From: CAVSJA01 sp963728145
GTDB lineage: Bacteria > Bacteroidota > Bacteroidia > Chitinophagales > Chitinophagaceae
Assembly: GCA_963728145.1 (NCBI GenBank)
Contig: CAVSJA010000008.1
Span: 310,001 to 374,000 of the forward strand
Direction of reading: 5' to 3'
DNA length: 64,000 bases
Made by a program: the position numbers and the translations under genes
The notes under the pieces: generated by a model
What the model was told of the DNA's origin: nothing
Seen by the model: the letters and a program-made list of their open reading frames with translations, nothing else
Database searches by the model: none
Shown: positions 1 through 9,105 of the stretch, one piece after another
Layout: every line of letters begins with the position of its first letter
Numbering within the stretch: position 1 is the first letter of the stretch

Positions 1-1363
1 GTTTCAATTCTTTTTTCAAGAACATATGATCGATAGTATTCTGTGTAGCGAAGTATGGGGTAGCCATGTCATAATATCCATTAGCAATCCAAACTTTAAG
101 CGCAGGATTCTTTGTCATTGCATCGCGGAGTGTTTCTGCAACATTTAAGTATTTATCCTGAATCAAAGGCCAGGGTTGTACTCTGCTGGTCAGGATCTCA
201 TAGGGAAGATCATTTTCGAATTTTAAAATTCTATGGATATAATCATTAGCCGCAGCAGTATATGGACCGTAAATCGTATTGTTATAACTAGGATCATAAT
301 CGTAGGTTTTGCCTGATTCATCGTAGTCATATCCCGTAAAGCGGCTGTCAAGTCTTCCTACTGTTTTCGCATCAGTTCGCATTAATTCCTTATTAAATGG
401 CCCAACATAAACCCGAAGATTAGATTGATCGATATATGTTTTGGAAAGACCAGTGTACAGGCTAAGCTTTTCAATGATTCTTGTTCTATCCGCAGCGGGC
501 AATGCATCACCCTTAACTAATGCCGTTGCGTAGTCATTTATGGCGAATTGTTCAACTTCTTTCAACAATGCTTTTAGATCAGTGAATTGAGGAGATAGTT
601 TTTTATGATACCATGCTGTCGCCGCCATTGTGGGCAGCACGAGTGGATATGGGCGATCATTTCCGATATCAGGCCTAGCAGTTGAAAAATCCAGAATTGA
701 TGAAATCAATATAACGCCATTTATAAAAAAACCGTGGCGGTTTTGAAGGTATCCGGACAAACCTGCAGACCTGGTTGTACCATAACTTTCTCCACCAATA
801 AATTTTGGAGAACTCCATCTTTCGAATCTTGTGGTGTACAAGCGAATAAAATCACCTACAAATTGAACATCGTTTTCGAATCCGGTGAACTGGCTTTTAT
901 CATTCTTGCCCAGCGGTCTTGTATAACCAGTCATCATCGGATCAATAAAGACCAGATCGGTCTTATCTAACCAACTGTATTCATTATCCACGTATTTGTA
1001 TGGAGGTGCGATTGCATCTCCTTTTTCTGTCATCACCACACGTTTTGGTCCAAGGGCACCCATATGCAACCACACAGAAGAAGATCCGGGACCGCCATTA
1101 TACGCAAACATGATGGGTCGTTTTGAAGCATCCGCTTCCCCATCTTTTGTATATGCAACAAAAAAAAGCTTTGCCTTCAACGAATCAGCTTCATCGCGAA
1201 TCCACATATGTCCTGCAGTTGCCGTATAAGAAATCGTTTGTGAGTTAATCTTTACCTGGTGTTTAGTAATTGAAATATTCCCATCAAAAGCCTTGGATTT
1301 GTCTTGTGCCTTTAGTTCAATGATCAAAAGCAAGGAAATAGAAACCGCGAGAAGTTGTTTCAT
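1..1363 (-). CDS. S10-family serine carboxypeptidase-like protein (C-terminus beyond window edge)
   Basis: Exported peptidase of the serine carboxypeptidase (S10) family, which removes C-terminal residues from peptides with a Ser-Asp-His triad in an alpha/beta-hydrolase fold. About 454 residues are visible, starting at the ATG at 1363 and running off base 1. A signal peptide occupies residues 1-20 (ends LKAQ). The oxyanion motif NGGPGSSS lies near residues 89-96 and the nucleophile motif GESYG has Ser near 193. NGYYDMATPY near residue 434 carries the probable catalytic Asp. The catalytic His should lie in the missing C-terminus. It reads away from queD. The family assignment is firm; the substrate is unknown. 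Confidence 0.9.
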   Translation of the reverse strand, partial: MKQLLAVSISLLLIIELKAQDKSKAFDGNISITKHQVKINSQTISYTATAGHMWIRDEADSLKAKLFFVAYTKDGEADASKRPIMFAYNGGPGSSSVWLHMGALGPKRVVMTEKGDAIAPPYKYVDNEYSWLDKTDLVFIDPMMTGYTRPLGKNDKSQFTGFENDVQFVGDFIRLYTTRFERWSSPKFIGGESYGTTRSAGLSGYLQNRHGFFINGVILISSILDFSTARPDIGNDRPYPLVLPTMAATAWYHKKLSPQFTDLKALLKEVEQFAINDYATALVKGDALPAADRTRIIEKLSLYTGLSKTYIDQSNLRVYVGPFNKELMRTDAKTVGRLDSRFTGYDYDESGKTYDYDPSYNNTIYGPYTAAANDYIHRILKFENDLPYEILTSRVQPWPLIQDKYLNVAETLRDAMTKNPALKVWIANGYYDMATPYFATQNTIDHMFLKKELK

Positions 1364-1448
1364 GTGCAGCAGTTTTGGATGAAATTAAATTTACAATATA
1401 AAGTACTAAGTGGGTTGGCCATCCCCAACAATATTGGCGCGCCTGTTG

Positions 1449-1456
1449 TAACTTTG
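1449..1456 (+). promoter_or_regulatory. Candidate -7 element before queD
   Basis: TAACTTTG matches the Bacteroidetes -7 consensus TAnnTTTG and ends 24 bases before the queD ATG. I see no TTG at the usual spacing upstream, so only the -7 half supports it. Confidence 0.4.
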
Positions 1457-1480
1457 GCGCTCTCTTGAACCATTTCAATA

Positions 1481-1840
1481 ATGCTCATTTATAAAGAATT
1501 CACTTTCGATTCAGCTCATTTTTTACCCAATGTACCGGAGGGGCACAAATGCAAGGAAATGCATGGTCACACTTATCGTTTGCGTGTATGGATTGAGGAT
1601 AAGCCCGACAAGAAACTGGGTTGGGTAATGGACTTTGCCGACCTTAAAAAGATAGTGAAACCTGTCGTTGGCCAACTCGATCATAAATGTATGAACGATG
1701 TTCCCGGCCTTGGGAACCCAACCTGCGAACTCATCGCTGTCTGGATCTGGGATAATCTAAAGCCTTCGCTTCCGAAAATGAAGAGAATTGAGCTACACGA
1801 GACGCCTACGTCGGGAGTAATTTATGAAGGCGAGTTGTGA
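1481..1840 (+). CDS. queD: 6-carboxy-5,6,7,8-tetrahydropterin synthase QueD
   Basis: Converts 7,8-dihydroneopterin triphosphate to 6-carboxytetrahydropterin, the second step of the 7-deazaguanine (queuosine) pathway, in the cytoplasm. The 119-residue length is typical of bacterial QueD. Zinc ligands are His13, His28 and His30 (MHGHTY), with catalytic Cys24 just before them, Asp67-His68 (QLDHK) in the middle and a C-terminal LHETPTS segment. The ATG at 1481 opens directly into the conserved FTFDSAHFL strand. No other early queuosine gene is adjacent; queG lies about 13 kb away. The stop codon runs straight into an inverted repeat element. Confidence 0.93.
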   Translation: MLIYKEFTFDSAHFLPNVPEGHKCKEMHGHTYRLRVWIEDKPDKKLGWVMDFADLKKIVKPVVGQLDHKCMNDVPGLGNPTCELIAVWIWDNLKPSLPKMKRIELHETPTSGVIYEGEL

Positions 1841-1960
1841 ATGGTGAATGGTCAATGGTTAACATGACTGCCGGTATTTTTCCCTAAACGTTGTTATAAA
1901 TGCTTACTATTCACCATTCACCATTCACCATTGACCATTCACCATTGACCATTCACAATT
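1837..1960. repeat. Paired GG-word element, 7-base unit GGTGAAT/GGTCAAT
   Basis: G-rich arm 1837-1860 (GTGAATGGTGAATGGTCAAT) begins at the queD stop. The C-rich arm 1908-1960 has words CCATTCA/CCATTGA in reverse orientation. The spacer is about 47 bases. It fills the gap between convergent queD and the DoxX gene and could form a long hairpin on either strand. Confidence 0.9.
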
Positions 1961-2378
1961 GGTAATTCTTAAACATATAATCCAGCGAAATTCGACCACT
2001 GCCTTCAATCAGGAAGAATATCAGCAACAGGAGAATAATGATAGAGAATAGCAATTCGGTTCCCTGGCCAGATCCAAGATTGACCAAAACGATTGCTCCG
2101 ATCAAAATGGGTATTTGAGAGAGTGCTGCCCAGCGGGTGCGGAGTCCCACGATGATAAAAAAGCCTCCAAGCAAATGCGCCCATGTAATAACGATAGCCA
2201 ACCAGGATGCATAGTTGCTCAGAACAGTCCCCTGGATCTGTCGTTCGAGTTCGGGGACATTGGTCATGAAGGAGATACCCTTCGCAAACAAACAAATCCC
2301 CAAGCCTATACGAAGTATTACCAGCCACCTCGGGTGGTGCAGTACGCTCCACCGTTGAATTTGTTGTAATGTACCCAT
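1953..2378 (-). CDS. DoxX-family integral membrane protein
   Basis: A 141-residue inner membrane protein of the DoxX family. The N-terminal helix has the usual LRIGLGICLFAKGISF pattern, followed by three more hydrophobic segments (about 57-78, 82-101 and 106-124) and a short polar tail. DoxX-type proteins are linked to redox or quinone-related membrane functions, but the role of this short stand-alone form is not known. It is convergent with queD, and its stop codon overlaps the C-rich arm of the repeat element. The ATG at 2378 gives a short basic leader before the first helix. Confidence 0.75.
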   Translation of the reverse strand: MGTLQQIQRWSVLHHPRWLVILRIGLGICLFAKGISFMTNVPELERQIQGTVLSNYASWLAIVITWAHLLGGFFIIVGLRTRWAALSQIPILIGAIVLVNLGSGQGTELLFSIIILLLLIFFLIEGSGRISLDYMFKNYQL

Positions 2379-2689
2379 AACAGTTATTTAAAGAGCAGTA
2401 ATTAACATCCTGTATAAAGTTACATTTGGCAGAATGCAGAATCCAAGTTTATTTTGCGCGATTTGATTGGGTAAGGAAAAGGGCTTTTTTATTAGGACTG
2501 TTAAAATTCTCTGAAGAAATTTTCCCAATTGGTTTAAAACAGGGCCCTTCACCTTCATTGTGGATATTGATTTTCCTGTAATTATACTAAGCAAGTAAGC
2601 GGCACGTTTTTAGAGGATTGCAGCCGAAAAACCAGAGTAACCCTATGAGCGTTGCATTAAGTTCACCAATATCTTTAAACAACTTCAAA
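2379..2689. other. Gap without a recognisable gene
   Basis: AT-rich divergent spacer between the DoxX gene (start at 2378, minus) and the secreted protein starting at 2690. The small open frames here lack plausible products. I see no tRNA, no strong terminator and no GG-word arms. Promoters for both flanking genes must lie here. Confidence 0.5.
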
Positions 2690-3745
2690 ATGAAAAGAAC
2701 TGGCATCATTGCCATCGCAGCATTGACCATTGTAGGACTCCTTACGTATTTTTTATTCATCGGAAAAGCTGCCCCAGGTAGTAAGGAAGACCTCGTTGCT
2801 CTTAAGGACACGGTTACTAATCCGGCCAGGATTGATTCAGTTTCCAACCCGGGAAACCTGCCATCTGTGGATACTGCACTCTTCAATGAAAAGTTGATTT
2901 GGAATGCCAATGGTGATTCCTCTGGTAAGTGGCCGGTAAAAATGGCCCACCCCAGTGCAGGTGCAGTACTTCCTTTCAAAAGGATCATTGCCTATTATGG
3001 AAATCTTTATTCAAAGCAAATGGGAATTCTTGGTGAATTGCCGGAAGACCAGATGCTCAAAAAATTACAGGGAGAAGTAAAAAGCTGGCAGGAAGCCGAT
3101 ACAACAGTTGAAGTGATACCAGCATTACATTATATCGCAATCACTGCTCAACAAGCTCCCGGCTCAGCGGGCAAGTACCGTCTCCGCATGCCATTTAAGG
3201 AAATCGATAAAGTGTTGAAGATGGCAGAGAAGATAAATGCATTGGTGTTTATCGATGTACAGGTTGGATTGAGCACGATTCAAAATGAACTTCCTGAGTT
3301 CGAGAAATATTTGAAGATGCCACACGTGCATTTTGGTATCGATCCCGAATTCTCAATGAAAACAGGACATGCGCCTGGTAAAGTAGTAGGGTCTTACGAC
3401 GCGGCGGACATTAATTATACAACCGAATATCTTGCAAAACTTGTTAGGGAAAATAATCTTCCTCCAAAAATACTTGTTGTACATCGCTTCACTCAGGCGA
3501 TGGTGACCAATCATAAACAAATCAAACTTCGTCCTGAAGTACAGATCGTCATGGATATGGATGGTTGGGGACATCAGGCAAGAAAGATCAATACGTATAG
3601 GCGTTTTGTTTATGGCGAACCTGTTCAATTCACAGGCTTCAAGATCTTTTATAAGAATGACCTCAAGGAGAAGAATAGTCACATCATGACTCCCAAGGAA
3701 GTGCTTTCTCTTAAGCCGCAACCCATTTATATACAATATCAATAG
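2690..3745 (+). CDS. Secreted or membrane-anchored protein of unknown function
   Basis: I do not recognise the family with certainty. From the ATG at 2690 the protein is 351 residues and opens with MKRTGIIAIAALTIVGLL, a basic start plus one hydrophobic helix, so it is probably anchored in or exported across the inner membrane. The open frame extends 24 codons further upstream, but that extension is polar and unlike a leader. The remaining soluble domain has alternating strands and helices (ALVFIDVQVG, VHFGIDPEFSM, KILVVHRFT, VQIVMDMDGWG), suggesting a TIM-barrel-like fold with acidic residues at strand ends, as in glycosidases. That is only an inference. A paired repeat element follows the stop. 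Confidence 0.65.
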   Translation: MKRTGIIAIAALTIVGLLTYFLFIGKAAPGSKEDLVALKDTVTNPARIDSVSNPGNLPSVDTALFNEKLIWNANGDSSGKWPVKMAHPSAGAVLPFKRIIAYYGNLYSKQMGILGELPEDQMLKKLQGEVKSWQEADTTVEVIPALHYIAITAQQAPGSAGKYRLRMPFKEIDKVLKMAEKINALVFIDVQVGLSTIQNELPEFEKYLKMPHVHFGIDPEFSMKTGHAPGKVVGSYDAADINYTTEYLAKLVRENNLPPKILVVHRFTQAMVTNHKQIKLRPEVQIVMDMDGWGHQARKINTYRRFVYGEPVQFTGFKIFYKNDLKEKNSHIMTPKEVLSLKPQPIYIQYQ

Positions 3746-3830
3746 GTTGATAAGGTTGACAGGGTTGACAAGGGGCGTAACTCCTTGTTAACCTGTCAAC
3801 TTCGTCAACCTTTTCAACCCTGTCAACCTA
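3745..3830. repeat. Paired GG-word element, 9-base unit GGTTGACAG
   Basis: G-rich arm 3745-3774 (GGTTGATAAGGTTGACAGG) starts at the upstream stop codon. C-rich arm 3782-3830 has words TGTCAACC/CGTCAACC. The loop is only about 7-10 bases, making this one of the tightest hairpins of the family. Both flanking genes are on the plus strand. Confidence 0.9.
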
Positions 3831-3874
3831 CCGGTTTGGCCTAATAGTTGCCTTATTACAGGAAATCCACCCAA

Positions 3875-4831
3875 ATGAAGCCATTCCGTACCAGCCTGGT
3901 GCTTTTTCCTATATTAATAATGCTGTCCTGTAAAAAGGAAAAGAATCCTGATGAGCCGCCTCCTCCTCCGGGTGTGAATTGTACGGTTGTAAAATCTGAT
4001 GCTGAAACGTTTTCAATATTTCCGGCAGACAATGCATGGAATAAAGATATTTCACAAGCTGAAGTAGATCCATACAGTAGCCAGATCACCGCGGGGTTCT
4101 CTACTGCTTCAATCAAAGCCGATTTTGGAAGTGGTTTGTGGGATGGTGCTCCCATTGGTATTCCATATGTTGTTGTTTGTGGCAATGAAAAGAAGATCAA
4201 TGTTGTTTATACAGATTATGGCGATGAGAGCGATTCCGGTCCATTTCCAATTCCATTAAATACGCCGATCGAAGGAAATGGTAACGGCGACGCGCATGTT
4301 ATCGCAATCGATAAGGATAATAAAATTCTTTATGAATTATTCAATGCGAATGTGAGCGGTGACCATTGGGAGGCTTCATCGGGCGCTGTATTCGATCTTA
4401 AATCCAATGCGCTTCGTCCGGATGGCTGGACATCTGCAGATGCAGCTGGTCTGGCAATTTTTTCCGGGTTAGTAAGATATGAGGAAATCCTGAAAGGAGA
4501 GATCGATCATCCGATCAGATTTACTTTGAATAGCAGCCTGGTTAAACCCGCGTACATACATCCTGCAAGACATAAAGTAAATAGCTCCGGTGGACAATAC
4601 TCTCTTCCATTCGGTGCAAGAATCCGGTTGAAGGCGAATTTTGATATCAGTACTTACTCTGCAACCAATCAAATCATTCTTCGCGCAATGAAGAAATATG
4701 GCTTGATCCTCGCCGATATTGGAAGCAACCTTTACATCACTGGTGCACCTGATGAAAGGTGGAATAATGATGATTTAAGGAAACTCGGTCAACTTAAAGG
4801 ATCCGATTTTGAAGTCGTGAGGTTTAATTGA
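3875..4831 (+). CDS. Lipoprotein of unknown function with FPADNAWN motif
   Basis: A 318-residue outer-envelope lipoprotein from the ATG at 3875. The leader MKPFRTSLVLFPILIMLSC ends in a lipobox with Cys19, followed by CKKEKNP and a proline run (PPPPP) typical of Bacteroidetes surface lipoproteins. The mature part starts with a recognisable FSIFPADNAWNKDIS segment and contains GDAHVIAIDKDN and IHPARH. I have the impression that it belongs to a widespread secreted family of soil bacteria, but I cannot name it. No catalytic motif is evident. The ATG nine codons upstream is less likely, because it puts polar residues before the signal peptide. Confidence 0.7.
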   Translation: MKPFRTSLVLFPILIMLSCKKEKNPDEPPPPPGVNCTVVKSDAETFSIFPADNAWNKDISQAEVDPYSSQITAGFSTASIKADFGSGLWDGAPIGIPYVVVCGNEKKINVVYTDYGDESDSGPFPIPLNTPIEGNGNGDAHVIAIDKDNKILYELFNANVSGDHWEASSGAVFDLKSNALRPDGWTSADAAGLAIFSGLVRYEEILKGEIDHPIRFTLNSSLVKPAYIHPARHKVNSSGGQYSLPFGARIRLKANFDISTYSATNQIILRAMKKYGLILADIGSNLYITGAPDERWNNDDLRKLGQLKGSDFEVVRFN

Positions 4832-4839
4832 GTTGAGTG

Positions 4840-4847
4840 TACCTTTG
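4840..4847 (+). promoter_or_regulatory. Candidate -7 element directly before guaD
   Basis: TACCTTTG matches TAnnTTTG and ends 4 bases before the guaD ATG at 4852. If used, transcription would begin at or very near the start codon, giving a leaderless mRNA. No well-spaced upstream TTG is visible. Confidence 0.35.
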
Positions 4848-4851
4848 ATGA

Positions 4852-5328
4852 ATGTTGACGAGAGAAGAAAAATTCCTCCAAATGGCAATTGATCTTTCCC
4901 GTGAGGGAATGAATAAAGGACATGGTGGTCCTTTTGGGTGTATTGTAGTGAAAGGGGAGGAGGTGATTGGAAAAGGATGGAATTCGGTTACATCCTTTAA
5001 TGATCCAACTGCTCATGCTGAAGTGGTGGCAATACGAAATGCATGTAATAAACTCGGAAATTTTCAATTAGAGGGATGCGAGATCTATACTTCATGTGAA
5101 CCGTGCCCAATGTGCCTTGGTGCTATCTACTGGGCCAGACCATCCAAAGTTTTTTTTGCAAACAACCGCTACGATGCAAAAGATGCGGGTTTCGACGACT
5201 CATTTATATATGAAGAATTGACTCTGGCGCCCGAAAAAAGAACGATTAAAATGATGCAGCTTAGCCTGGATGATGCAAAAAAAATCTTCGAAGAATGGAA
5301 ATTAAAAGAAGATAAGATAGACTATTAA
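4852..5328 (+). CDS. guaD: Guanine deaminase GuaD (cytidine-deaminase fold)
   Basis: Zinc-dependent hydrolysis of guanine to xanthine and ammonia in purine salvage. The 158-residue protein matches the Bacillus-type GuaD over its length: NKGHGGPFG near 21-29, NDPTAHAEVVAIR with zinc ligand His55 and proton shuttle Glu57, then SCEPCPMCLGAIYWARP with Cys85 and Cys88. The stretch DAKDAGFDDSFIYEE after the core is a GuaD hallmark and separates it from TadA tRNA deaminase. It sits 20 bases after the lipoprotein stop and may have its own promoter. A strong inverted repeat follows. Confidence 0.88.
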   Translation: MLTREEKFLQMAIDLSREGMNKGHGGPFGCIVVKGEEVIGKGWNSVTSFNDPTAHAEVVAIRNACNKLGNFQLEGCEIYTSCEPCPMCLGAIYWARPSKVFFANNRYDAKDAGFDDSFIYEELTLAPEKRTIKMMQLSLDDAKKIFEEWKLKEDKIDY

Positions 5329-5330
5329 AA

Positions 5331-5370
5331 CAAAGGTCCCGTCCCGGCTTAGCCGTGACAGGACCCTTTG
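5331..5370. terminator. Bidirectional terminator between guaD and the T9SS cargo gene
   Basis: Arms CAAAGGTCCCGTC (5331-5343) and GACAGGACCCTTTG (5357-5370) pair with one bulge and a G-U pair. They are followed by a T-rich stretch on the plus strand and preceded by an A-run that serves the minus strand. The flanking genes are convergent. Confidence 0.75.
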
Positions 5371-5382
5371 CCGTTTTGGTTT

Positions 5383-8300
5383 TTACTTAATAACTATCTT
5401 CTTACTGAATTCCTGTTCATCCGTTCTGATCTTCACAATATATATACCCGGAGTTAGATTATGTCTTAAGACCATATTGTTATTGTTCACGCTGCTTCGC
5501 CTTGTCATTCTTAGTTTGCCATTTACGTCAAATACATTCACCTCCAGCGTTCCCTTTGTCTCCTCGAGGAAATTAATATTGATCTCTGAACCGGTAACGG
5601 GGTTCGGATAGACTTCAATTCCTTTTGCGTAGAGATTTACGCGTTCAATTGGAGAATAAACGAATCGGCCATTGATATCAAGCTGCTTGAGGCGATAGTA
5701 ACTGGTGCCTCTGAATGGAGCGGCGTCAACATCATTATAATGTTCGATGCTATTGCTATTGCCCTTCGCTTTCACCGTAGATACCCTGCTGAAATTCCTT
5801 CCATCTCTTGAACGCTCGATATCGAATTGCTTACTGTTGGTCTCGCTTGCCGTATTCCATTTAAGTTTGACTTGATTATTCTCTACTGTTGCGTTGAAAT
5901 CAAGCAATCGAATTGGAATGATGCCTGCTGAAATAAATGAGCGGATTGGGCTGGTGATAACATTCTCTCCATCTGATACCGTTACATACCATTCATATTC
6001 TGTATTGGTCTCTATCCAATCCCACCATAGTTCGGCAGTCCCGCCAGAATTAACTGGATCCGTAGCGATCTCGACGAAACCTGGCGAAAGATTAACTGTG
6101 AGATCAAAGGTTGCCAATCCATTCGCATTGCTGAGGAAGGCATTTGCGTAAGGCGAGTAAGTAGTAACCGAAAGCGTATTTGATGCAGGTTTGAATTGCA
6201 TAATCCTCAAATAACCGTTTCCGCCATTTGTGAAGCCACTTTGATAATCGGACAAAAGCGTGTGAACGGTATTTCCATTGAAGACATCTGTTCTTCTACC
6301 CTGGCCTGCCACATGTCCGCAAAGCATGAGCATTAGATTCGGGTTGTCTTTTAAGTCGTCATAGATTTTTTGTCCTGGCCCCTGGAACGCTCCGTTTACA
6401 CCTGTCCCCATTAACCAGTGCGTCGATAGAATTCCTTTGCGGTTGGGATGTGCTTTTAACAGGCTATCAACCCAATTCAACACGCCTTGCAATGTTGCCT
6501 GCTCCGTTGCGTCGGAGTTGTCATTGTATTCGATGCTGAATGTGATAAAGTCAATTCCGCCTGCACTGATTAATTGGAAGCTGTTATCATTATTTGTTCC
6601 ATAATGTCCTCCGTAATATGCTCTCCCTGTAAACCTCGCCTCACCAAAGTATTGATTGTAGAAAGTAGTCGGATCATTGGGGTTGCCGTTTCCTGTTGCA
6701 CCCTGATCGTGGTTCCCTACACAAATTGAATAAGGTATTCCATCCGGTATGGGTACTGCGGGATTCTCAATGTTTTTAATTGCGGTATCTGCGCGTCGCC
6801 ATTCAATCTCGTTAGCATTACCATGTTCAACGCAGTCGCCTAACTGAACTGTGAACTTGATATTACTATCAACGCGATGCGCGGCGATCCATGCCGTTTG
6901 TGATTTAAATATTCCATTATGGCCACCGCCTCCGCCACCTACACCCTGCGGTTCCTCAGTGTAAAACTGAGTGTCGGGTAAACCAATCATCGTAAAGTTG
7001 GGAACTGGACTTGCGTTCTTTTTTCGTCCGAATAGTTTCACAGTAAGTGGTTGTCCATTTCTATCAGTTACATCCACATTCAGGATCGCGCCTGGCCAAC
7101 CGATGGTGCCATCGGCTGGGTTCGGGTTGGTCGGTGCAAATGGTGCAGGGTTGAAATTATTCGGTGCGGAAGCTACTCCGCCGGTCAAAGTTCCCGTTAC
7201 AGCCGCAGTGCCCGAGTTCGGAAGTGATGTACCACAATAGTCACTCATACCCCACCTTCCAATCAATCCAGTTCCAGTTACGATCTCATTCATATAATTA
7301 GCTGCAATTTGTGACTCATCTCTCACGATGTTCCAAATTCTTACTTCATCGATCTTACCATTGAAGAACCCTGCTGCCGTACCGCCCGAGTTCATGGCCG
7401 ACCCAATGGACGCATGCTGAGTGGTACCAATTTCTGGAGTAGGATTCCCTGTTTCATTTTCTGTTTTGTCAAGGACTCCATTCACAAACAATTTCCAAGT
7501 TCCAGTCGGCTGGTCATAAGTTGCGGCTACATGGTTCCAGACATTAGCTTGGAGAACAGTATTCCCTATTACGGGATGATTCAATCCTGACGCTTCATCT
7601 TCAAAATCGGCGGCTAGCACGTTGGAACCTGTGATGCCAAGGAAATAATTGCAGTTCAAATTAGCATTGTCATTTTCACTCCTACCTTTTGCAACGATTG
7701 GTACAGCTGCTGTGGCATTTTCCAGACCAGAAGAACCTGTGGTGGTCGTTACACCTGTGCCTTCGATTTTAATCCATGCTTCGAGCGTAAACGAAGGGTT
7801 TGCAAGTGTTGAGTTTAAGGACGGCGCCGCTCCAAATGTTACAAAGTCATTTACTCCATCAAAATCAAACGACCCCTTTTGTGAACTTCCACTATTCCAT
7901 ACGGGAGTGCCAAAAAGACTTGCATTAAGAACACTGCCTCCACTTGTAGAATTGTTTGCAGTCGTCCCACTTCCTTCATTCAAACCATACCTTGCAACAA
8001 GATTTGGCGCATCGGGTATTTCAACTGATCTTGATGTCGAAATCTCAACGTCAGTTCTCACGCGATTCCATATGCGGATCTCATCCATGCTGCCATTGAA
8101 GAAACCGTTTGTTACGTTGGTCGAATTTACCCCAGTGCCAAAGGAAACGTTAACTGTACTTGCTGTACGTGGATGAAATGCACCAATATTTTCTGATTTA
8201 TCCAGCGACCCATCGATATATATCTTCCATTCCCCTGTAGTGTCATTGAAGCTAACTGCGATATGATGCCATTTGCAATCTGCTGTAATCGTACCGTTAC

Positions 8301-8682
8301 TGAATACCGGGTGATTAAGTGAAGTTGCATCATCTTCGAAATCGACACCGATCTTGTTGTCTGTATTTCGAATACCTATAAAATAGTTGACATCAAGGGC
8401 TGCTACTTCCATTTCAGCAACACCCTTGGTTAATAAAGGAATTGCGTTCAATACACCACCCGCGCCGCTTCCATTTGCGAAAACCGTACCGGTACCTTCC
8501 CGTTTGATCCACATTTCGATGGTGAATGTTGATAAGGCCAGCGAAGGATGATGATCTACTCTTCCATATTGGGTTGTCCCATTAAGTTTGATTGATTGGC
8601 CATTTAAAGCAATAACTGATAGGCTTCCAAAAAGAAGCAGTAATAGTTTCGGTAAAACTTTGTGGCGTTGATCTCTCTTCAT
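5383..8682 (-). CDS. Secreted LamG-LamG-metallophosphoesterase protein with T9SS type A sorting domain
   Basis: A 1099-residue cell-surface or secreted protein. A signal peptide (MKRDQRHKVLPKLLLLLFGS, cleaved near LNGQ) is followed by two LamG/concanavalin-like domains (about 33-235 and 270-475, each with KLNGTTQYG or FDGVNDFV openings and a DEIRIWN or DEVRIWN strand). A calcineurin-type phosphoesterase spans about 565-800, with metal motifs PDTQF, LGDCVEHG, GNHDQ, STHW and CGHVAGQG. A fibronectin-like segment follows. The last ~75 residues (VYPNPVTG to VIK) form a type A sorting domain for export by the type IX system. It probably hydrolyses a phosphoester in the medium while bound to polysaccharide; the substrate is unknown. 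ATG 8682 is preferred to 8691. Confidence 0.88.
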   Translation of the reverse strand: MKRDQRHKVLPKLLLLLFGSLSVIALNGQSIKLNGTTQYGRVDHHPSLALSTFTIEMWIKREGTGTVFANGSGAGGVLNAIPLLTKGVAEMEVAALDVNYFIGIRNTDNKIGVDFEDDATSLNHPVFSNGTITADCKWHHIAVSFNDTTGEWKIYIDGSLDKSENIGAFHPRTASTVNVSFGTGVNSTNVTNGFFNGSMDEIRIWNRVRTDVEISTSRSVEIPDAPNLVARYGLNEGSGTTANNSTSGGSVLNASLFGTPVWNSGSSQKGSFDFDGVNDFVTFGAAPSLNSTLANPSFTLEAWIKIEGTGVTTTTGSSGLENATAAVPIVAKGRSENDNANLNCNYFLGITGSNVLAADFEDEASGLNHPVIGNTVLQANVWNHVAATYDQPTGTWKLFVNGVLDKTENETGNPTPEIGTTQHASIGSAMNSGGTAAGFFNGKIDEVRIWNIVRDESQIAANYMNEIVTGTGLIGRWGMSDYCGTSLPNSGTAAVTGTLTGGVASAPNNFNPAPFAPTNPNPADGTIGWPGAILNVDVTDRNGQPLTVKLFGRKKNASPVPNFTMIGLPDTQFYTEEPQGVGGGGGGHNGIFKSQTAWIAAHRVDSNIKFTVQLGDCVEHGNANEIEWRRADTAIKNIENPAVPIPDGIPYSICVGNHDQGATGNGNPNDPTTFYNQYFGEARFTGRAYYGGHYGTNNDNSFQLISAGGIDFITFSIEYNDNSDATEQATLQGVLNWVDSLLKAHPNRKGILSTHWLMGTGVNGAFQGPGQKIYDDLKDNPNLMLMLCGHVAGQGRRTDVFNGNTVHTLLSDYQSGFTNGGNGYLRIMQFKPASNTLSVTTYSPYANAFLSNANGLATFDLTVNLSPGFVEIATDPVNSGGTAELWWDWIETNTEYEWYVTVSDGENVITSPIRSFISAGIIPIRLLDFNATVENNQVKLKWNTASETNSKQFDIERSRDGRNFSRVSTVKAKGNSNSIEHYNDVDAAPFRGTSYYRLKQLDINGRFVYSPIERVNLYAKGIEVYPNPVTGSEININFLEETKGTLEVNVFDVNGKLRMTRRSSVNNNNMVLRHNLTPGIYIVKIRTDEQEFSKKIVIK

Positions 8683-9105
8683 AAAGCACATTTATGTTGA
8701 ATGATGGGGTGAACCTTGATCGGGATAAAGGAGATGAGAGATCTTTCCAAGGAATATCGATTGTGTCGAAGAAATATTAAACTAAAAAGGGGGAGTACAA
8801 ACCTGGCTTTCGAAGAATTGGAAGCAATCGTGTAAGCTAAATATAGACATAATGTTTTTGAAGTTCAAACCCTTCGCGGAAGTTATTTCCAAACGGGGGA
8901 ATATTTGACCAAAAACGTCGGCCAACGGTAGCCATGAAGAATCGAACATTATATGTTTAATCGGCTATTCTCCAACTCCTTCCGTGTCTTCCGCGGCAGC
9001 TTACCCTGGCGCGGTACACAAGCAATACGGCCACGGAGGACAGGTTCCCACTTTCGTGGGAATGACGGCGGAGGAATTCAAATGATACTGCGGAATGGAG
9101 GACAA
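8683..9105. other. Gap without a gene; contains one small hairpin
   Basis: About 420 bases between the start of the LamG gene and the end of the sigma-partner gene, both on minus. It must hold the LamG promoter. At 9045-9062 there is a perfect 7-bp stem, TTCCCAC-tttc-GTGGGAA, inside a more GC-rich patch (about 8985-9090) that looks different in composition from its surroundings. No coding region is convincing. Confidence 0.55.

Noticed and set aside
2005..2352. Overlapping minus-strand frame inside the DoxX gene
   Set aside because: It is a shifted-frame shadow with unnatural composition; the DoxX frame has four clear membrane helices.
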